From Cellulomonas sp. ES6 (GTDB lineage Bacteria > Actinomycetota > Actinomycetes > Actinomycetales > Cellulomonadaceae): a DNA stretch of 64,000 nt. Below, in pieces: positions 39,432-56,501 of this stretch. The stretch lies in the NCBI RefSeq assembly GCF_030053835.1, contig NZ_CP125655.1, forward strand, positions 4,060,888-4,124,887, written 5' to 3'. The notes under the pieces were generated by a model. That model was not told where the DNA came from. It saw only the letters and a list, made by a program, of their open reading frames with translations, and searched no databases. A program made the position numbers and the translations under genes. How positions within the stretch are numbered: the stretch's first letter is position 1; each line of letters starts with the position of its first letter.

Positions 39432-42400
39432 GTGAGCGCTGTACGCACACGCACGAGGTGGGCGGCGAGCCTCGCCGCCGCGGGAGCGATGGTCGGGGCA
39501 CCCCTGGCCGCCGCTGTGCCCGCGGCAGCGGCGGAGGACACCCACACCATCGCGCAGGTCCAGGGCACGGGGGACGCCTCGCCGCTCGCGGGATCGACGG
39601 TGACGACGACCGGAGTCGTCACCGCGGTCTACGCGACCGGGGGCTACCGCGGCTACGTGATCCAGACGCCGGGGACGGGCGGGGACGCCGCCCGGACGGC
39701 GTCGGACGCGGTGTTCGTGTTCTCGCCGACCACGGCGGGCTCCGTCACGCCGGGCGAGCTGGTCCAGGTGACCGGAGCCGTCTCGGAGTACCAGGGCCTC
39801 ACCGAGATCACCGTCTCCTCGGCGGCCGGCCTCGTGAAGCCCGGGGGCGACGCCGCCCCCGTCGAGCCGGTCACGACGCCGTGGCCGGCGGACGACGCGG
39901 GACGCGAGGCGCTCGAGTCGATGCTGTACCTGCCGTCGGGCGACCTGACGGTCAGCAACACGTACACCACCAACCAGTACGGCGAGATCGGCCTGGCCGT
40001 GGGCACCACGCCCCTGCGGCAGCCCACCGACGTCGCGGCGCCCGGCACCCCGGAGAACGCCGCGGTCGCCGCGGACAACGCCGCCCGCGGCGTCGTGCTC
40101 GACGACGGCGCGAGCACGAACTTCCTCTCCGCCGCGAACTCGGGCCTCACGCCCCCGTACGTGTCGCTGGAGAACCCGGTGCGCGTCGGGGCGCAGGTGA
40201 CGTTCACCGAGCCGGTCGTCGTGGACTACCGGAACAGCGCCTGGAAGCTCAGCCCGACGGCGCCGGTGGACCCGGCCGACCCCGCGAGCGTGCCGGTGCA
40301 GGTCGAGGACGACCGCACGGCGGCCCCCGAGGGGCTCGGCGACGCCGACGTGACCGTCGCGTCGTTCAACGTCCTCAACTACTTCACGACGCTCGGCTCG
40401 CAGGGCGCCTCGTGCGTGCCGTACACCGACCGCGCGGGCGACCCGGTGACGGTCCGCGAGGGCTGCGCGCAGCGCGGCGCGTGGGACGCGGACGACCTCC
40501 AGCGGCAGCAGGACAAGATCGTCGCGGCCGTGAACGCACTCGACGCCGACGTCGTGGGCCTCATGGAGATCGAGAACTCCGCGGTCGTCGACGGCGACCC
40601 CGACGAGGCGCTGGCCTCGCTGGTCGGTGCGCTCAACGACGCCGCGGGGGCCGGCACGTGGGACTACGTGCCGTCCTCGGCCGACCTGCCGCCGGTGGAG
40701 CAGCAGGACACCATCACCAACGCCCTGATCTACCGCCCCGCCGAGGTCGAGCCCGTGGGCGACGCCCGGGCGCTCGGCACCCAGTCGGGCGACGACCAGG
40801 CGTTCGGCAACGCGCGGGAGCCGATCGGCCAGTCCTTCGTGCCCGTGGCCGGGGGCGACGAGCTGTTCGTCGTCGTCAACCACTTCAAGTCGAAGAGCTC
40901 CGCGGGCCCCTGGCCGGGTGACGCGGACGCCGGCGACGGCCAGGGCGCGTCGAACGAGTCCCGCGTCCGGCAGGCCGAGGCGCTGCGCGACTGGGTCCCG
41001 ACGGTGCAGGGCGACGCCGAGGCGGTCGCGCTGCTCGGCGACTTCAACTCCTACACGCAGGAGGACCCGCTGCGGGTGCTGGCCGACGCCGGCTACGCGG
41101 ACGCCGCGACGGCGCTGGAGGCACCGGGCTCGTCGTACGTCTACCAGGGCCTGTCGGGCTCGCTGGACCACGTGCTGCTGAACGAGGCGGCGCTGGACCG
41201 GGCCACCGGCGCGGACATCTGGGAGATCAACGCGGGCGAGTCGGTGGCGCTGGAGTACAGCCGCTACAACACGCACGGCACGCTGTTCTACGCCCCGGAC
41301 GCCTACCGGTCCTCCGACCACGACCCGGTGCTCGTCGGGTTCGAGGCGGGCGACGGCGGCACGGCGCCGGACGGCCCGCTCGACCTCACGCTGCTGAACA
41401 TCAACGACTTCCACGGCCGCATCGACGCCAACACCGTCGCGTTCGCCGGGACCGTCGAGCAGCAGCGCGCGGCGGCCGAGGACGCCGGGGGTGCCGCGGT
41501 GCTCCTGTCCGCGGGCGACAACATCGGCGCGTCGCTGTTCGCCTCCGCGGTCGCGGAGGACCAGCCGACCATCGACGTGCTCAACGCCCTCGACCTGGCG
41601 GCGTCCGCCGTCGGCAACCACGAGTTCGACCGCGGCTACGCCGACCTGGTGGACCGCGTCGTCGCGGGCGGCGCGAACGCGCAGTGGCCGTACCTCGGCG
41701 CGAACGTCTACGAGCAGGGCACCGAGGACCCGGCGCTCGACGAGTACACCGTGCTGGACGTCGACGGCGTGCGGGTGGGTGTCGTCGGTGCCGTCACGCA
41801 GGAGACGCCGACGCTGGTCAGCCCCGGTGGCATCGAGACGCTCGACTTCGGGGACCCGGTCGCGGCGGTCAACCGCGTCGCGGCGCAGCTCTCCGACGGC
41901 GACGAGGGCAACGGCGAGGCCGACGTCATCGTGGCGGAGTACCACGAGGGCGCCGGCGCCGGGACGCCGGACGGCGCCACGCTGGAGGAGGAGATCGCCG
42001 CGGGCGGCGCCTTCGCCGAGATCGCGACCGCGACGTCCGCCGACGTGGACGTGATCTTCACCGGCCACACCCACAAGCAGTACGCGTGGTACGGCCCGGC
42101 GGAGCCCGGCGCCACCGGCGAGGGCACCCGGCCGATCGTCCAGACCGGCTCGTACGGCGAGAACATCGGCAAGGTCACGCTGACCTACGACCCGGCCACC
42201 GACGCGGTGTCGGCGCTCGCGGGGGAGAACGTCAAGCGCGTCGCCCCGGCGACGGGCCAGACCCAGGCGCAGCTCGACGCGGCCCTGGTCGCCCAGTACC
42301 CGCGGGTCGCCGAGGTCAAGGCGATCGTCGACGCGGCGATCGCGGAGGCCGCGGTGGTCGGCAACCAGCCCAAGGGCTCGGTGACCGCCGACATCACGAC

Positions 42401-43619
42401 GGCGTTCGCGGGCGGCGGCTACACCGGCGCCGGCGGCACCTACGCCGGCGGCACCCGGGACGACCGGTCGAAGGAGTCGACGCTCGGCAACCTCGTCGCC
42501 GACTCGCTGCTGGAGACGCTCGCACCCGCCGAGCGCGGCGGGGCGCAGATCGGCGTCGTCAACCCGGGCGGCCTGCGCGCGGAGCTGCTCTACGCGCCCG
42601 ACGGCGTCGTCACGTACGCCGAGGCCAACGCGGTCCTGCCGTTCGTCAACAACCTCTGGACGACCACGCTCACGGGCGACCAGGTGGTGACGATGCTCGA
42701 GCAGCAGTGGCAGACCAACGCCGACGGCACGATCCCCTCGCGCCCGTACCTGCAGCTCGGCCTGTCGGACAACGTCACGTACACCTACGACGAGTCGCAG
42801 CCGCTCGGCAGCCGCATCACCTCGGTCACGGTCGACGGCGCGCCGATCGACCCGGCCGCGGAGTACCGCATCGGCACGTTCTCGTTCCTCGCCCAGGGCG
42901 GTGACAACTTCCGGGTGCTCGCCGAGGGCGCCGGGACGACCGACTCCGGGCTGATCGACCGGGACGCGTGGATCGCCTACCTCGAGGCGAACCCGGGGCT
43001 GGCCCCCGAGTTCGACGAGCGGGCCGTCGGGGTGCCGGCGCTGCCCGAGGAGGTCGCCGCGGGTGACGAGCTCGCGTTCCCGGTCACGGGCCTGGACCTG
43101 ACCAGCCTCGGCTCGCCGCGCAACACCGCGCTGGACGTGCAGCTGGACGGGACGTCGATCGGGTCCGCCACGGTGGCCGAGGGCGCGGCGGAGGTCGCGG
43201 TGACGGTCCCGGAGGGCACGACGCCGGGCGCGCACACCCTCACGCTGGTGGCGGCGCCGAGCGGGACGACGGTGACGCTGCCGGTGACGGTGGCCGAGCC
43301 GGAGGGCCCGGTGCTCGCGGCCTCGACGACCCGCCTGTCGGCCAGCAGGTCGAGCCAGCCGTACGGCAGCTGGCTCCCGACCGTGCTGCTCGCCCGGGTC
43401 CAGGTCGAGGGCACGTGGTTCCCGAGCGGGACCGTCGAGTTCCGCGAGGGCGACCGGGTGGTCGGGCGGTCGCCGGTGCTGCTGGGCCTCGCGCTCGGGA
43501 CGGTGCCGCGCACCGCGCCGGTGGGGCCGCACGAGTACACCGCGACGTTCGTGCCGTCCCGGCCGGACGAGGTGGCCGGCAGCACGAGCGCCCCGGTCAC
43601 GGTGACGGTGCGCCGCTGA
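39432..43619 (+). CDS. Large secreted bifunctional nuclease / 5'-nucleotidase
   Basis: 1395 residues from the GTG at 39432. Sec signal peptide (RTRTRWAASLAAAGAMVGAPLAAA...AAAAED). Order: N-terminal OB-like domain as in ExeM/NucH exonucleases (residues about 30-300), an endonuclease/exonuclease/phosphatase domain (about 305-640; TVASFNVLNYF, LMEIENS, LLGDFNSY, SSDHDPVLVG), then a complete calcineurin-like metallophosphatase plus 5'-nucleotidase C domain (about 650-1210; LLNINDFHGRID, LSAGDNIGAS, VGNHEFDRG, FTGHTHKQYAW, NPGGLRAELLY, TFSFLAQGGDNF), and a C-terminal Ig-like region. No LPXTG or SLH anchor. Probably degrades extracellular DNA down to nucleosides and phosphate. Confidence 0.92.
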   Translation: MSAVRTRTRWAASLAAAGAMVGAPLAAAVPAAAAEDTHTIAQVQGTGDASPLAGSTVTTTGVVTAVYATGGYRGYVIQTPGTGGDAARTASDAVFVFSPTTAGSVTPGELVQVTGAVSEYQGLTEITVSSAAGLVKPGGDAAPVEPVTTPWPADDAGREALESMLYLPSGDLTVSNTYTTNQYGEIGLAVGTTPLRQPTDVAAPGTPENAAVAADNAARGVVLDDGASTNFLSAANSGLTPPYVSLENPVRVGAQVTFTEPVVVDYRNSAWKLSPTAPVDPADPASVPVQVEDDRTAAPEGLGDADVTVASFNVLNYFTTLGSQGASCVPYTDRAGDPVTVREGCAQRGAWDADDLQRQQDKIVAAVNALDADVVGLMEIENSAVVDGDPDEALASLVGALNDAAGAGTWDYVPSSADLPPVEQQDTITNALIYRPAEVEPVGDARALGTQSGDDQAFGNAREPIGQSFVPVAGGDELFVVVNHFKSKSSAGPWPGDADAGDGQGASNESRVRQAEALRDWVPTVQGDAEAVALLGDFNSYTQEDPLRVLADAGYADAATALEAPGSSYVYQGLSGSLDHVLLNEAALDRATGADIWEINAGESVALEYSRYNTHGTLFYAPDAYRSSDHDPVLVGFEAGDGGTAPDGPLDLTLLNINDFHGRIDANTVAFAGTVEQQRAAAEDAGGAAVLLSAGDNIGASLFASAVAEDQPTIDVLNALDLAASAVGNHEFDRGYADLVDRVVAGGANAQWPYLGANVYEQGTEDPALDEYTVLDVDGVRVGVVGAVTQETPTLVSPGGIETLDFGDPVAAVNRVAAQLSDGDEGNGEADVIVAEYHEGAGAGTPDGATLEEEIAAGGAFAEIATATSADVDVIFTGHTHKQYAWYGPAEPGATGEGTRPIVQTGSYGENIGKVTLTYDPATDAVSALAGENVKRVAPATGQTQAQLDAALVAQYPRVAEVKAIVDAAIAEAAVVGNQPKGSVTADITTAFAGGGYTGAGGTYAGGTRDDRSKESTLGNLVADSLLETLAPAERGGAQIGVVNPGGLRAELLYAPDGVVTYAEANAVLPFVNNLWTTTLTGDQVVTMLEQQWQTNADGTIPSRPYLQLGLSDNVTYTYDESQPLGSRITSVTVDGAPIDPAAEYRIGTFSFLAQGGDNFRVLAEGAGTTDSGLIDRDAWIAYLEANPGLAPEFDERAVGVPALPEEVAAGDELAFPVTGLDLTSLGSPRNTALDVQLDGTSIGSATVAEGAAEVAVTVPEGTTPGAHTLTLVAAPSGTTVTLPVTVAEPEGPVLAASTTRLSASRSSQPYGSWLPTVLLARVQVEGTWFPSGTVEFREGDRVVGRSPVLLGLALGTVPRTAPVGPHEYTATFVPSRPDEVAGSTSAPVTVTVRR

Positions 43620-43635
43620 CGGCGGCGGGCTGACG

Positions 43636-43675
43636 CGACAGGGCCCCTCCCGGACGTCCGGGAGGGGCCCTGTCG
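43636..43675. terminator. Bidirectional terminator between the nuclease and DsbA-like genes
   Basis: 40-bp perfect palindrome (18-bp stem, 4-nt loop) between two convergent genes, 16 nt after the nuclease stop. Confidence 0.88.
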
Positions 43676-43728
43676 TGTGCGACCGGGGGCGGGCCGGCCC
43701 GAGCCGGCCTGTGCCCGCCGGTGCCGGC

Positions 43729-44460
43729 TCAGCAGCCGTCAGGCCCGCACGCCTCCGCGTCGGCCGCGCCGGCCACCGTGGGGATCGCCAGCGGCGGGTT
43801 GGCGTCCCGCCAGGCCTGGTCGAGGAGCTGCGCGAAGACCTCCACGGGCTGCGCGCCCGAGAGCCCGAGCCGCCGGTCGGCGACGAAGAACGGCACGCCC
43901 TGGATGCCCAGCGCCGCCGCCTCGGCCTCGTCGGCGCGGACGGCCCCGGCGCCGGTGTCCGAGGCGAGCGCCTCCCGCACGGCGTCCGCGTCCAGCCCGG
44001 CCTCGGTGGCGACCGCGACCAGCACCTCCGGGTCGTCCACGACCCGGCCGTGCTCGAAGTGCGCGCTCATCAGCCGCTCCACGACCTCGGCCGCCGCGGA
44101 CGCCCCGCCGAGCTCGGCCGCGACGTGCACCAGCCGGTGGGCGTCGAACGTGTTGGCGGGCACGACCCGGTCGAAGTCGTAGGCGAGCCCGACCGACGCC
44201 GCGATCCCCGTCACGTGCGCGAACATCTGCTGGACCTGGTCCAGCGGCATGCCCTTGCGCTCGGACAGCAGCTGCGCCTCGGTCAGGCCGGGGTGCGCGG
44301 TCGACGGCTCGGCGTCCGGCTGCAGCTCGAACGACCGCCACGTCACGCGCACGTGGTCGCGGTGCTCGAACTGCTCCAGAGCGGCCGCGAACCGGCGCTT
44401 GCCGATGTAGCACCACGGGCAGGCGATGTCGGACCAGATCTCGACGTGCAGGTCTCTCAT
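43729..44460 (-). CDS. DsbA/FrnE-family thioredoxin-fold oxidoreductase
   Basis: 243 residues, ATG start. The catalytic CPWC is in VEIWSDIACPWCYIGKRRF at the N-terminus, with the helical insertion typical of FrnE/HCCA-isomerase-like DsbA proteins (FELQPDAEPSTAHPGLTEAQLL) and the cis-Pro loop GIQGVPFFVAD. No signal peptide, so cytoplasmic. The start overlaps the stop of the quinone oxidoreductase gene (ATGA), so the two are coupled and may share a redox role. Confidence 0.9.
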   Translation of the reverse strand: MRDLHVEIWSDIACPWCYIGKRRFAAALEQFEHRDHVRVTWRSFELQPDAEPSTAHPGLTEAQLLSERKGMPLDQVQQMFAHVTGIAASVGLAYDFDRVVPANTFDAHRLVHVAAELGGASAAAEVVERLMSAHFEHGRVVDDPEVLVAVATEAGLDADAVREALASDTGAGAVRADEAEAAALGIQGVPFFVADRRLGLSGAQPVEVFAQLLDQAWRDANPPLAIPTVAGAADAEACGPDGC

Positions 44461-45440
44461 GCGGTCAGCAGCACCTTCCCGGTGGTGGCGCGGCCCTCGA
44501 GGGCGCGGTGGGCCTCCTCGGCCTCGGACAGGGGGTAGGTCGCGCCGATGCGGACGTCCAGCGTCCCGGCGGCGACCGCGTCGAACAGCTCGCCCGCGCG
44601 CCACGTCAGCTCCTCGCGGGTCGCGACGTGGTGGCCGATGGTGGGGCGCGTGAGGTAGACGGAGCCCGCGGCGTTGAGCCGCTGCGGGTCGAACGGCGGC
44701 ACCGGGCCCGACGACGCCCCGAACAGGGCGAGCCCGCCCCGGGGGCGCAGGGACGCGAGCGACGCGTCGAACGTCGAGCGCCCGACGCCGTCGAAGACGG
44801 TGTGCACGCCGCGGCCACCGGTGAGCCCCCGCACGATCCCGGGCAGCTCGGAGGTCAGGTCGTCGAGCTCCGTGTACCGGATGACGTCCGCGGCGCCGGC
44901 CGCGCGGGACAGCGCCTCCTTCTCCGCGGTGCCCACGGTGGTGATGACGCGGGCGCCGCGCGCGGCGGCGAGCTGGGTGAGCAGCAGGCCGACGCCGCCC
45001 GCGCCGGCGTGCACGAGCACGTCCTGCCCGGCCTCCACCGGGAACGTCGACGTGGCGAGGTAGTGGGCGGTGATGCCCTGCAGCGGCAGCGCGGCGGCGA
45101 CGTCCTCCCCGACGCCGTCGGGCACGCGCAGCGCGACGAGCTCCGGCACCACGACGAGCTCCGCGTACGACGACGGAGCCGACGCCCACGCGACCAGGTC
45201 GCCCACGGCGAACTCCCGCATCTCGCGCCCGACGGCCTCGACCACGCCGGCGCCCTCGGACCCCGGGACGTGCGGGAACGGCATGGGGTACGTGCCGTTG
45301 CGGTGGTAGACGTCGATGAAGTTCACGCCCGCGGCGCTGAGCCGCACCAGCAGGTCGCGCGGCCCGGGCAGCGGGTCGGGGATCTCGTCGAGCGCCAGGA
45401 CGTCGGGCCCACCGGGTTCGGTGGCGAGGACTGCGTGCAT
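44457..45440 (-). CDS. NADPH:quinone oxidoreductase (zinc-independent MDR family)
   Basis: 327 residues starting MHAVLATEPGGPDVLALDEIP. GroES-like N-terminal domain with GVNFIDVYHRNGTYP and PGSEGAGVVEAVG, Rossmann domain with VLVHAGAGGVGLLLTQLAAARGARV, and the C-terminal return to the GroES fold. The structural-zinc cysteines of alcohol dehydrogenases are absent, as in QorA. First gene of a two-gene unit with the DsbA-like gene. Confidence 0.92.
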   Translation of the reverse strand: MHAVLATEPGGPDVLALDEIPDPLPGPRDLLVRLSAAGVNFIDVYHRNGTYPMPFPHVPGSEGAGVVEAVGREMREFAVGDLVAWASAPSSYAELVVVPELVALRVPDGVGEDVAAALPLQGITAHYLATSTFPVEAGQDVLVHAGAGGVGLLLTQLAAARGARVITTVGTAEKEALSRAAGAADVIRYTELDDLTSELPGIVRGLTGGRGVHTVFDGVGRSTFDASLASLRPRGGLALFGASSGPVPPFDPQRLNAAGSVYLTRPTIGHHVATREELTWRAGELFDAVAAGTLDVRIGATYPLSEAEEAHRALEGRATTGKVLLTA

Positions 45441-45493
45441 GTGGCCTGCAACGACGCCGGGCGCGCGGGCATTCCGCGGCGCCCGCGATCCGG

Positions 45494-46252
45494 TCAGGCC
45501 GGCCCGATGCCCTGCGCGGCGAGCCACGGCAGCAGCGCGGTGGTCCACGCCCCGGCGGGCAGCCCCTCGGCCAGGCCCAGCCCGTGCGGGCCGCTGGGGT
45601 AGACGTGCAGCTCGACGGGCACCCGGTGGCGCCGCAGCGCGGCGGTCGCGAGCAGCGCGTGCTCGACGGGCACCGCCTCGTCGTCGGCCGTGTGCCACAG
45701 GAACGTCGGCGGCGTGGCGGCGTCGACGCGCTCCTCGACCGACAGCGCCCGCGCGGGGCCGTCGTCCTCGTGGCCCAGCAGGTGGGTGCGGGACCCCAGG
45801 TGCGGGTGCCGCACGAGCGAGACGACCGGGTAGCAGAGCACGGCGGCGTCGGGCCGGCGCACCTCGGACGGGTCCAGGCCCGCGAGGGCCGCCGCGCCGG
45901 CGCGCTCCTCGAGCGTGGCGGTCGCGGCCGTACCCGCCAGGTGCCCGCCGGCGGAGAAACCGAGCACCGCGACGGGCCCGTCCACGGGGGCGCCGCCGCG
46001 CCGGCCCGCGCGCAGGTCCGCGACCGCGAGCAGCACCTCGTGGAGGGCCGCGGGGTAGCGGGCGGGCGCGACGGGGTAGTCCAGCCAGGCCGACCGGACG
46101 CCGTGCGCGCCCAGGAACGCGGCGACGTCGCCGGCCTCGTGCGGCGCCCGCATCACGTAGCCGCCGCCGGCGAGCACCAGCACAGCGCCGCGGGAGCGGG
46201 GAGTACCGTCGACGGGAGGACCGGGGTGCAGCGGTGCGCGGGGGCTGGTCAC
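45494..46252 (-). CDS. Alpha/beta hydrolase (BD-FAE/esterase-lipase type)
   Basis: 252 residues from the GTG at 46252; TAGTCT lies 8 nt upstream. Contains the oxyanion-type VLVLAGGGYVMRAPHE, nucleophile elbow GFSAGGHLAG, acid in ADDEAVPV and His in YPSGPHGLGL. Looks like a carboxylesterase acting on small acyl esters. The substrate cannot be told. Divergent from argC. Confidence 0.85.
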   Translation of the reverse strand: MTSPRAPLHPGPPVDGTPRSRGAVLVLAGGGYVMRAPHEAGDVAAFLGAHGVRSAWLDYPVAPARYPAALHEVLLAVADLRAGRRGGAPVDGPVAVLGFSAGGHLAGTAATATLEERAGAAALAGLDPSEVRRPDAAVLCYPVVSLVRHPHLGSRTHLLGHEDDGPARALSVEERVDAATPPTFLWHTADDEAVPVEHALLATAALRRHRVPVELHVYPSGPHGLGLAEGLPAGAWTTALLPWLAAQGIGPA

Positions 46253-46307
46253 GGATCGTGAGACTAGCGCCCGGCTGCCGGGTCCACGCCACGGCGGGCC
46301 AGCAGGA

Positions 46308-46341
46308 TGAATCGTCCTGCACACCGATGTATGATCATGCA
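46308..46341 (+). promoter_or_regulatory. Pair of ARG boxes overlapping the argC promoter
   Basis: TGTATGATCATGCA (46328-46341) is a near-perfect palindrome fitting the ArgR box. A weaker copy TGAATCGTCCTGCA (46308-46321) lies 20 bp upstream, centre to centre, the spacing bound by an ArgR hexamer. The downstream box overlaps a TATGAT -10 (46330-46335), whose predicted start point falls on the argC ATG. argR is in the same operon, so feedback repression by arginine is expected. Confidence 0.75.
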
Positions 46342-46342
46342 C

Positions 46343-47404
46343 ATGTCCTTCTCCGTCGCCGTCGCGGGCGCCTCCGGGTACGCCGGCGGCGAGACCCTCC
46401 GGCTGCTGCTCGGCCACCCCGACGCCGAGATCGGTGCGCTCACGGCGCACAGCAACGCGGGCACCCGCCTCGGCGCCCACCAGCCCCACCTGCGCTCGCT
46501 CGCCGACCGCGTCCTCACCCCGACCTCCGTGGACGAGCTCGCCGGGCACGACGTGGTGGTGCTCGCGCTGCCGCACGGGGCCAGCGGGGAGATCGCCGCG
46601 GCGCTCGCGGACCGCGGCGACGGGGCGGTCGTGGTCGACCTGGGGGCCGACCACCGGCTGTCCGACGCGGACGCGTGGCGGCGGTTCTACGGCACCGAGC
46701 ACGCGGGCACCTGGCCGTACGGCATGCCGGAGCTGCTGCACGCGGGGGAGTCCGCCCCGGCCGCCCAGCGGGCCGCCCTCGCCCGGGCCCGCCGCATCGC
46801 CGTCCCCGGCTGCAACGTCACCGCCGTCACGCTCGCGCTGCAGCCCGGCGTCGCCGTCGGGCTCGTCGGGCCCGACGTGGTCGCGGTGCTCGCCGTCGGG
46901 TACTCGGGCGCCGGGCGGACGCTCAAGGCGCACCTGCTGGCGTCCGAGGCGCTCGGCTCGGCGCAGCCGTACGCCGTCGCGGGGACGCACCGGCACGTGC
47001 CCGAGGTGCTGCAGAACCTCGCGGTCGCCGGGGCGTCCGGCACCCGGCTGTCGTTCACGCCCGTCCTCGTGCCGATGTCGCGCGGGATCCTCGCGACGGT
47101 CACCGCCCCGCTGGCGCCCGGCGCCGACGCCGCGGCGGTCCGCGCCGCATGGGAGACGGCCTACGCCGGCGAGACGTTCGTCCAGCTGCTGCCCGAGGGG
47201 CAGTGGCCGGGTTCCGGCGCCACCACGGGCGCCAACACCGCCCTGGTGCAGGTCGCGGCCGACGAGGCCGCCGGCCGGGTCGTCGCGGTGTGCGCGCTGG
47301 ACAACCTCGTCAAGGGCACCGCGGGCGCCGCGGTGCAGTCCCTGAACCTCGCGCTCGGCCTGCCCGAGCGCGCCGGCCTCACCACCGAGGGAGTCGCCCC
47401 GTGA
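46343..47404 (+). CDS. argC: ArgC, N-acetyl-gamma-glutamyl-phosphate reductase
   Basis: 353 residues. Of three clustered ATGs (46331, 46337, 46343), the last is chosen: TATGAT lies 7 nt before it, and it gives the usual [21 protein letters not shown]-binding start. Catalytic Cys in [25 protein letters not shown] and HRHVPEV are typical. NADPH reduction of the acyl phosphate made by ArgB. First gene of the arg operon. Confidence 0.96.
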   Translation: MSFSVAVAGASGYAGGETLRLLLGHPDAEIGALTAHSNAGTRLGAHQPHLRSLADRVLTPTSVDELAGHDVVVLALPHGASGEIAAALADRGDGAVVVDLGADHRLSDADAWRRFYGTEHAGTWPYGMPELLHAGESAPAAQRAALARARRIAVPGCNVTAVTLALQPGVAVGLVGPDVVAVLAVGYSGAGRTLKAHLLASEALGSAQPYAVAGTHRHVPEVLQNLAVAGASGTRLSFTPVLVPMSRGILATVTAPLAPGADAAAVRAAWETAYAGETFVQLLPEGQWPGSGATTGANTALVQVAADEAAGRVVAVCALDNLVKGTAGAAVQSLNLALGLPERAGLTTEGVAP

Positions 47405-48590
47405 CCGACGCAGCCGCCGCGCCCGCCGCCCAGGGCGTCACCGCCCCCGCCGGCTTCCGCGCCGCGGGCGTCACCGCCGGCCTCAAGGCCTCCGGGCGCC
47501 CGGACCTCGCGCTCGTCGTCAACGACGGCCCCCTGCAGGTCGCCGCGGGCGTGTTCACGTCCAACCGCGTGGTCGCCGCCCCCGTCGTCTGGTCCCGGCA
47601 GGCCGTCTCGGACGGGGTGGCCGCCGCGGTGGTCCTCAACTCCGGCGGCGCGAACGCCTGCACCGGCCCGGAGGGGTTCGGCGACACCCACCGCACGGCC
47701 GAGCACGCCGCCGAGGCGCTCGGCGTCTCCGCGGGCGACGTGCTGGTGTGCTCCACGGGGCTGATCGGCGAGCGGCTGCCGATGGACCTGCTGCTCGCGG
47801 GCGTCGACGCGGCGGCGGGCGCGCTGCGACCGGACGCCGGCCCGGACGCGGCCGCCGCGATCATGACCACGGACACCGTGAGCAAGACGACGGCCGTGGC
47901 CGGTGACGGCTGGACGGTCGGCGGCATGGCCAAGGGCGCCGGCATGCTGGCACCGGGCCTCGCGACCATGCTCGTCGTCCTCACCACCGACGCCGTCGTG
48001 ACCGCCGAGCAGGCCGACGCGGCGCTGCGCGGCGCCACCCGGACCACGTTCGACCGCGTCGACTCGGACGGCTGCATGTCGACCAACGACACCGTGCTGC
48101 TGCTCGCCTCCGGGGCCGGCGGCGTCACGCCGGACCCCGAGCTGTTCGCGACCGCGGTCGCCGCCGCCTCCGCGGACCTGGCCCGGCAGCTCGTCGCGGA
48201 CGCCGAGGGCGCCTCCCACGACATCGCGGTCACGGTCACGGGGGCGACCACCGAGGACGCGGCGGTCGCCGTGGCCCGGGCGGTCACGCGCTCGAACCTG
48301 TTCAAGGCCGCGGTGTTCGGCAACGACCCGAACTGGGGCCGCGTGCTCGCCGCCGTCGGCACCGTGCCGGAGGAGGTCGCGCCGTACGACGCCTCGAGGC
48401 TCGACGTCGCGATCAACGGCGTCCAGGTGTGCCGCGCCGGCGGCGTCGGCGACCCGCGCGAGGGCGTCGACCTGGCCGCGGCGCGCGAGGTGCGCGTCGA
48501 CATCGACCTGCACGCCGGCGACGCCACCGCGACCGTCTGGACCAACGACCTCACCCACGACTACGTCCACGAGAACAGCGCGTACTCCAC

Positions 48591-48594
<4 letters not shown>
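47401..48594 (+). CDS. argJ: ArgJ, glutamate N-acetyltransferase (ornithine acetyltransferase)
   Basis: 397-residue precursor, GTGA-coupled to argC. The self-cleavage site between Ala and Thr is visible in [10 protein letters not shown]; the Thr becomes the nucleophile and N-terminus of the beta chain. Recycles the acetyl group from N-acetylornithine to glutamate. Whether it also uses acetyl-CoA is not visible. Motifs [10 protein letters not shown] and [15 protein letters not shown] are intact. Confidence 0.96.
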
Positions 48595-52380
<3,786 letters not shown>

Positions 52381-52427
52381 CACCCACCCCGACCTTCCCC
52401 TCCCCGCAGACACGAAAGAGAAGACAC

Positions 52428-55714
<3,287 letters not shown>

Positions 55715-55718
<4 letters not shown>

Positions 55719-56449
55719 GCCAGGCGGTGCCGGAGAGCGAGGGCGGCGTGCCCGACGCAGCCGCGCCCGGCGTCCCCCTCGGCCGCGCCCCCGCCCGCGT
55801 CTGGTACGCGCGGCCCGTGCTCGACGTGGCGGCGGACCTGCTCGGCGCCCTCCTGACCGTCCGCTCCGACGAGGGCGACGTGACGGTGCGCCTCACCGAG
55901 GTGGAGGCCTACGCCGGCGAGGCCGACCCCGGCTCGCACGCGTTCCGGGGCCGCACGGCGCGCAACGCGGTGATGTTCGGCGAGCCCGGGCGGCTGTACG
56001 TCTACCGGCACCTCGGCCTCCACCACTGCGTCAACGTCGTCACCGGGCCGGCCGGCACCGCCTCCGCCGTGCTGCTGCGCGCCGGCGAGGTGGTCGACGG
56101 CGTCGACCTCGCCCGCGACCGCCGGGCGCGCGCCGGCGTGGTCGACTCCGACCGCCAGATCGCGCGCGGCCCCGCCCGGCTCGCGGTCGCGCTCGGCGTC
56201 GGCATGGACGACTACGGCGCCGACGTCACCGAGTCCGGCGGGCGGATCGTGCTGCACCGCGACCCCGACGCGGTGACCGGGGCGCACGCCACCGGACCGC
56301 GCGTCGGCGTGGCCGGCCCCGGCGGCGACGCGGCCCGGTACCCGTGGCGGTTCTGGCTCGCCGGCGAGCCCACCGTGTCCGCGTTCCGCCCGGCGTATCG
56401 CCGGCCGGCGTCGGGAAGCAGCCCGCAGAGCGGGGCGACGCCGGCATGA
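55715..56449 (+). CDS. DNA-3-methyladenine glycosylase (AAG/MPG family)
   Basis: 244 residues, GTGA-coupled to the kinase, with CAGGAT 6 nt upstream as a second possible leaderless start. Human-AAG-type fold: ARPVLDVAADLLGALL, LTEVEAYAGEADPGSHAFRG (catalytic Glu), RTARNAVMFGEPGRLYVYRHLGLHHCVNVV. Excises alkylated purines. AAG-type, not AlkA or Tag. Confidence 0.92.
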
Positions 56450-56501
56450 CCCCGACCGCCGACGGTGCGGCCCCCACGGCCGCGCGACGCAAGGAGCACC
56501 C

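Noticed and set aside
39369..43532. 1387-codon open frame antisense to the nuclease/nucleotidase
   Set aside because: Low-complexity Arg/His/Val composition opposite a clear multi-domain secreted enzyme.
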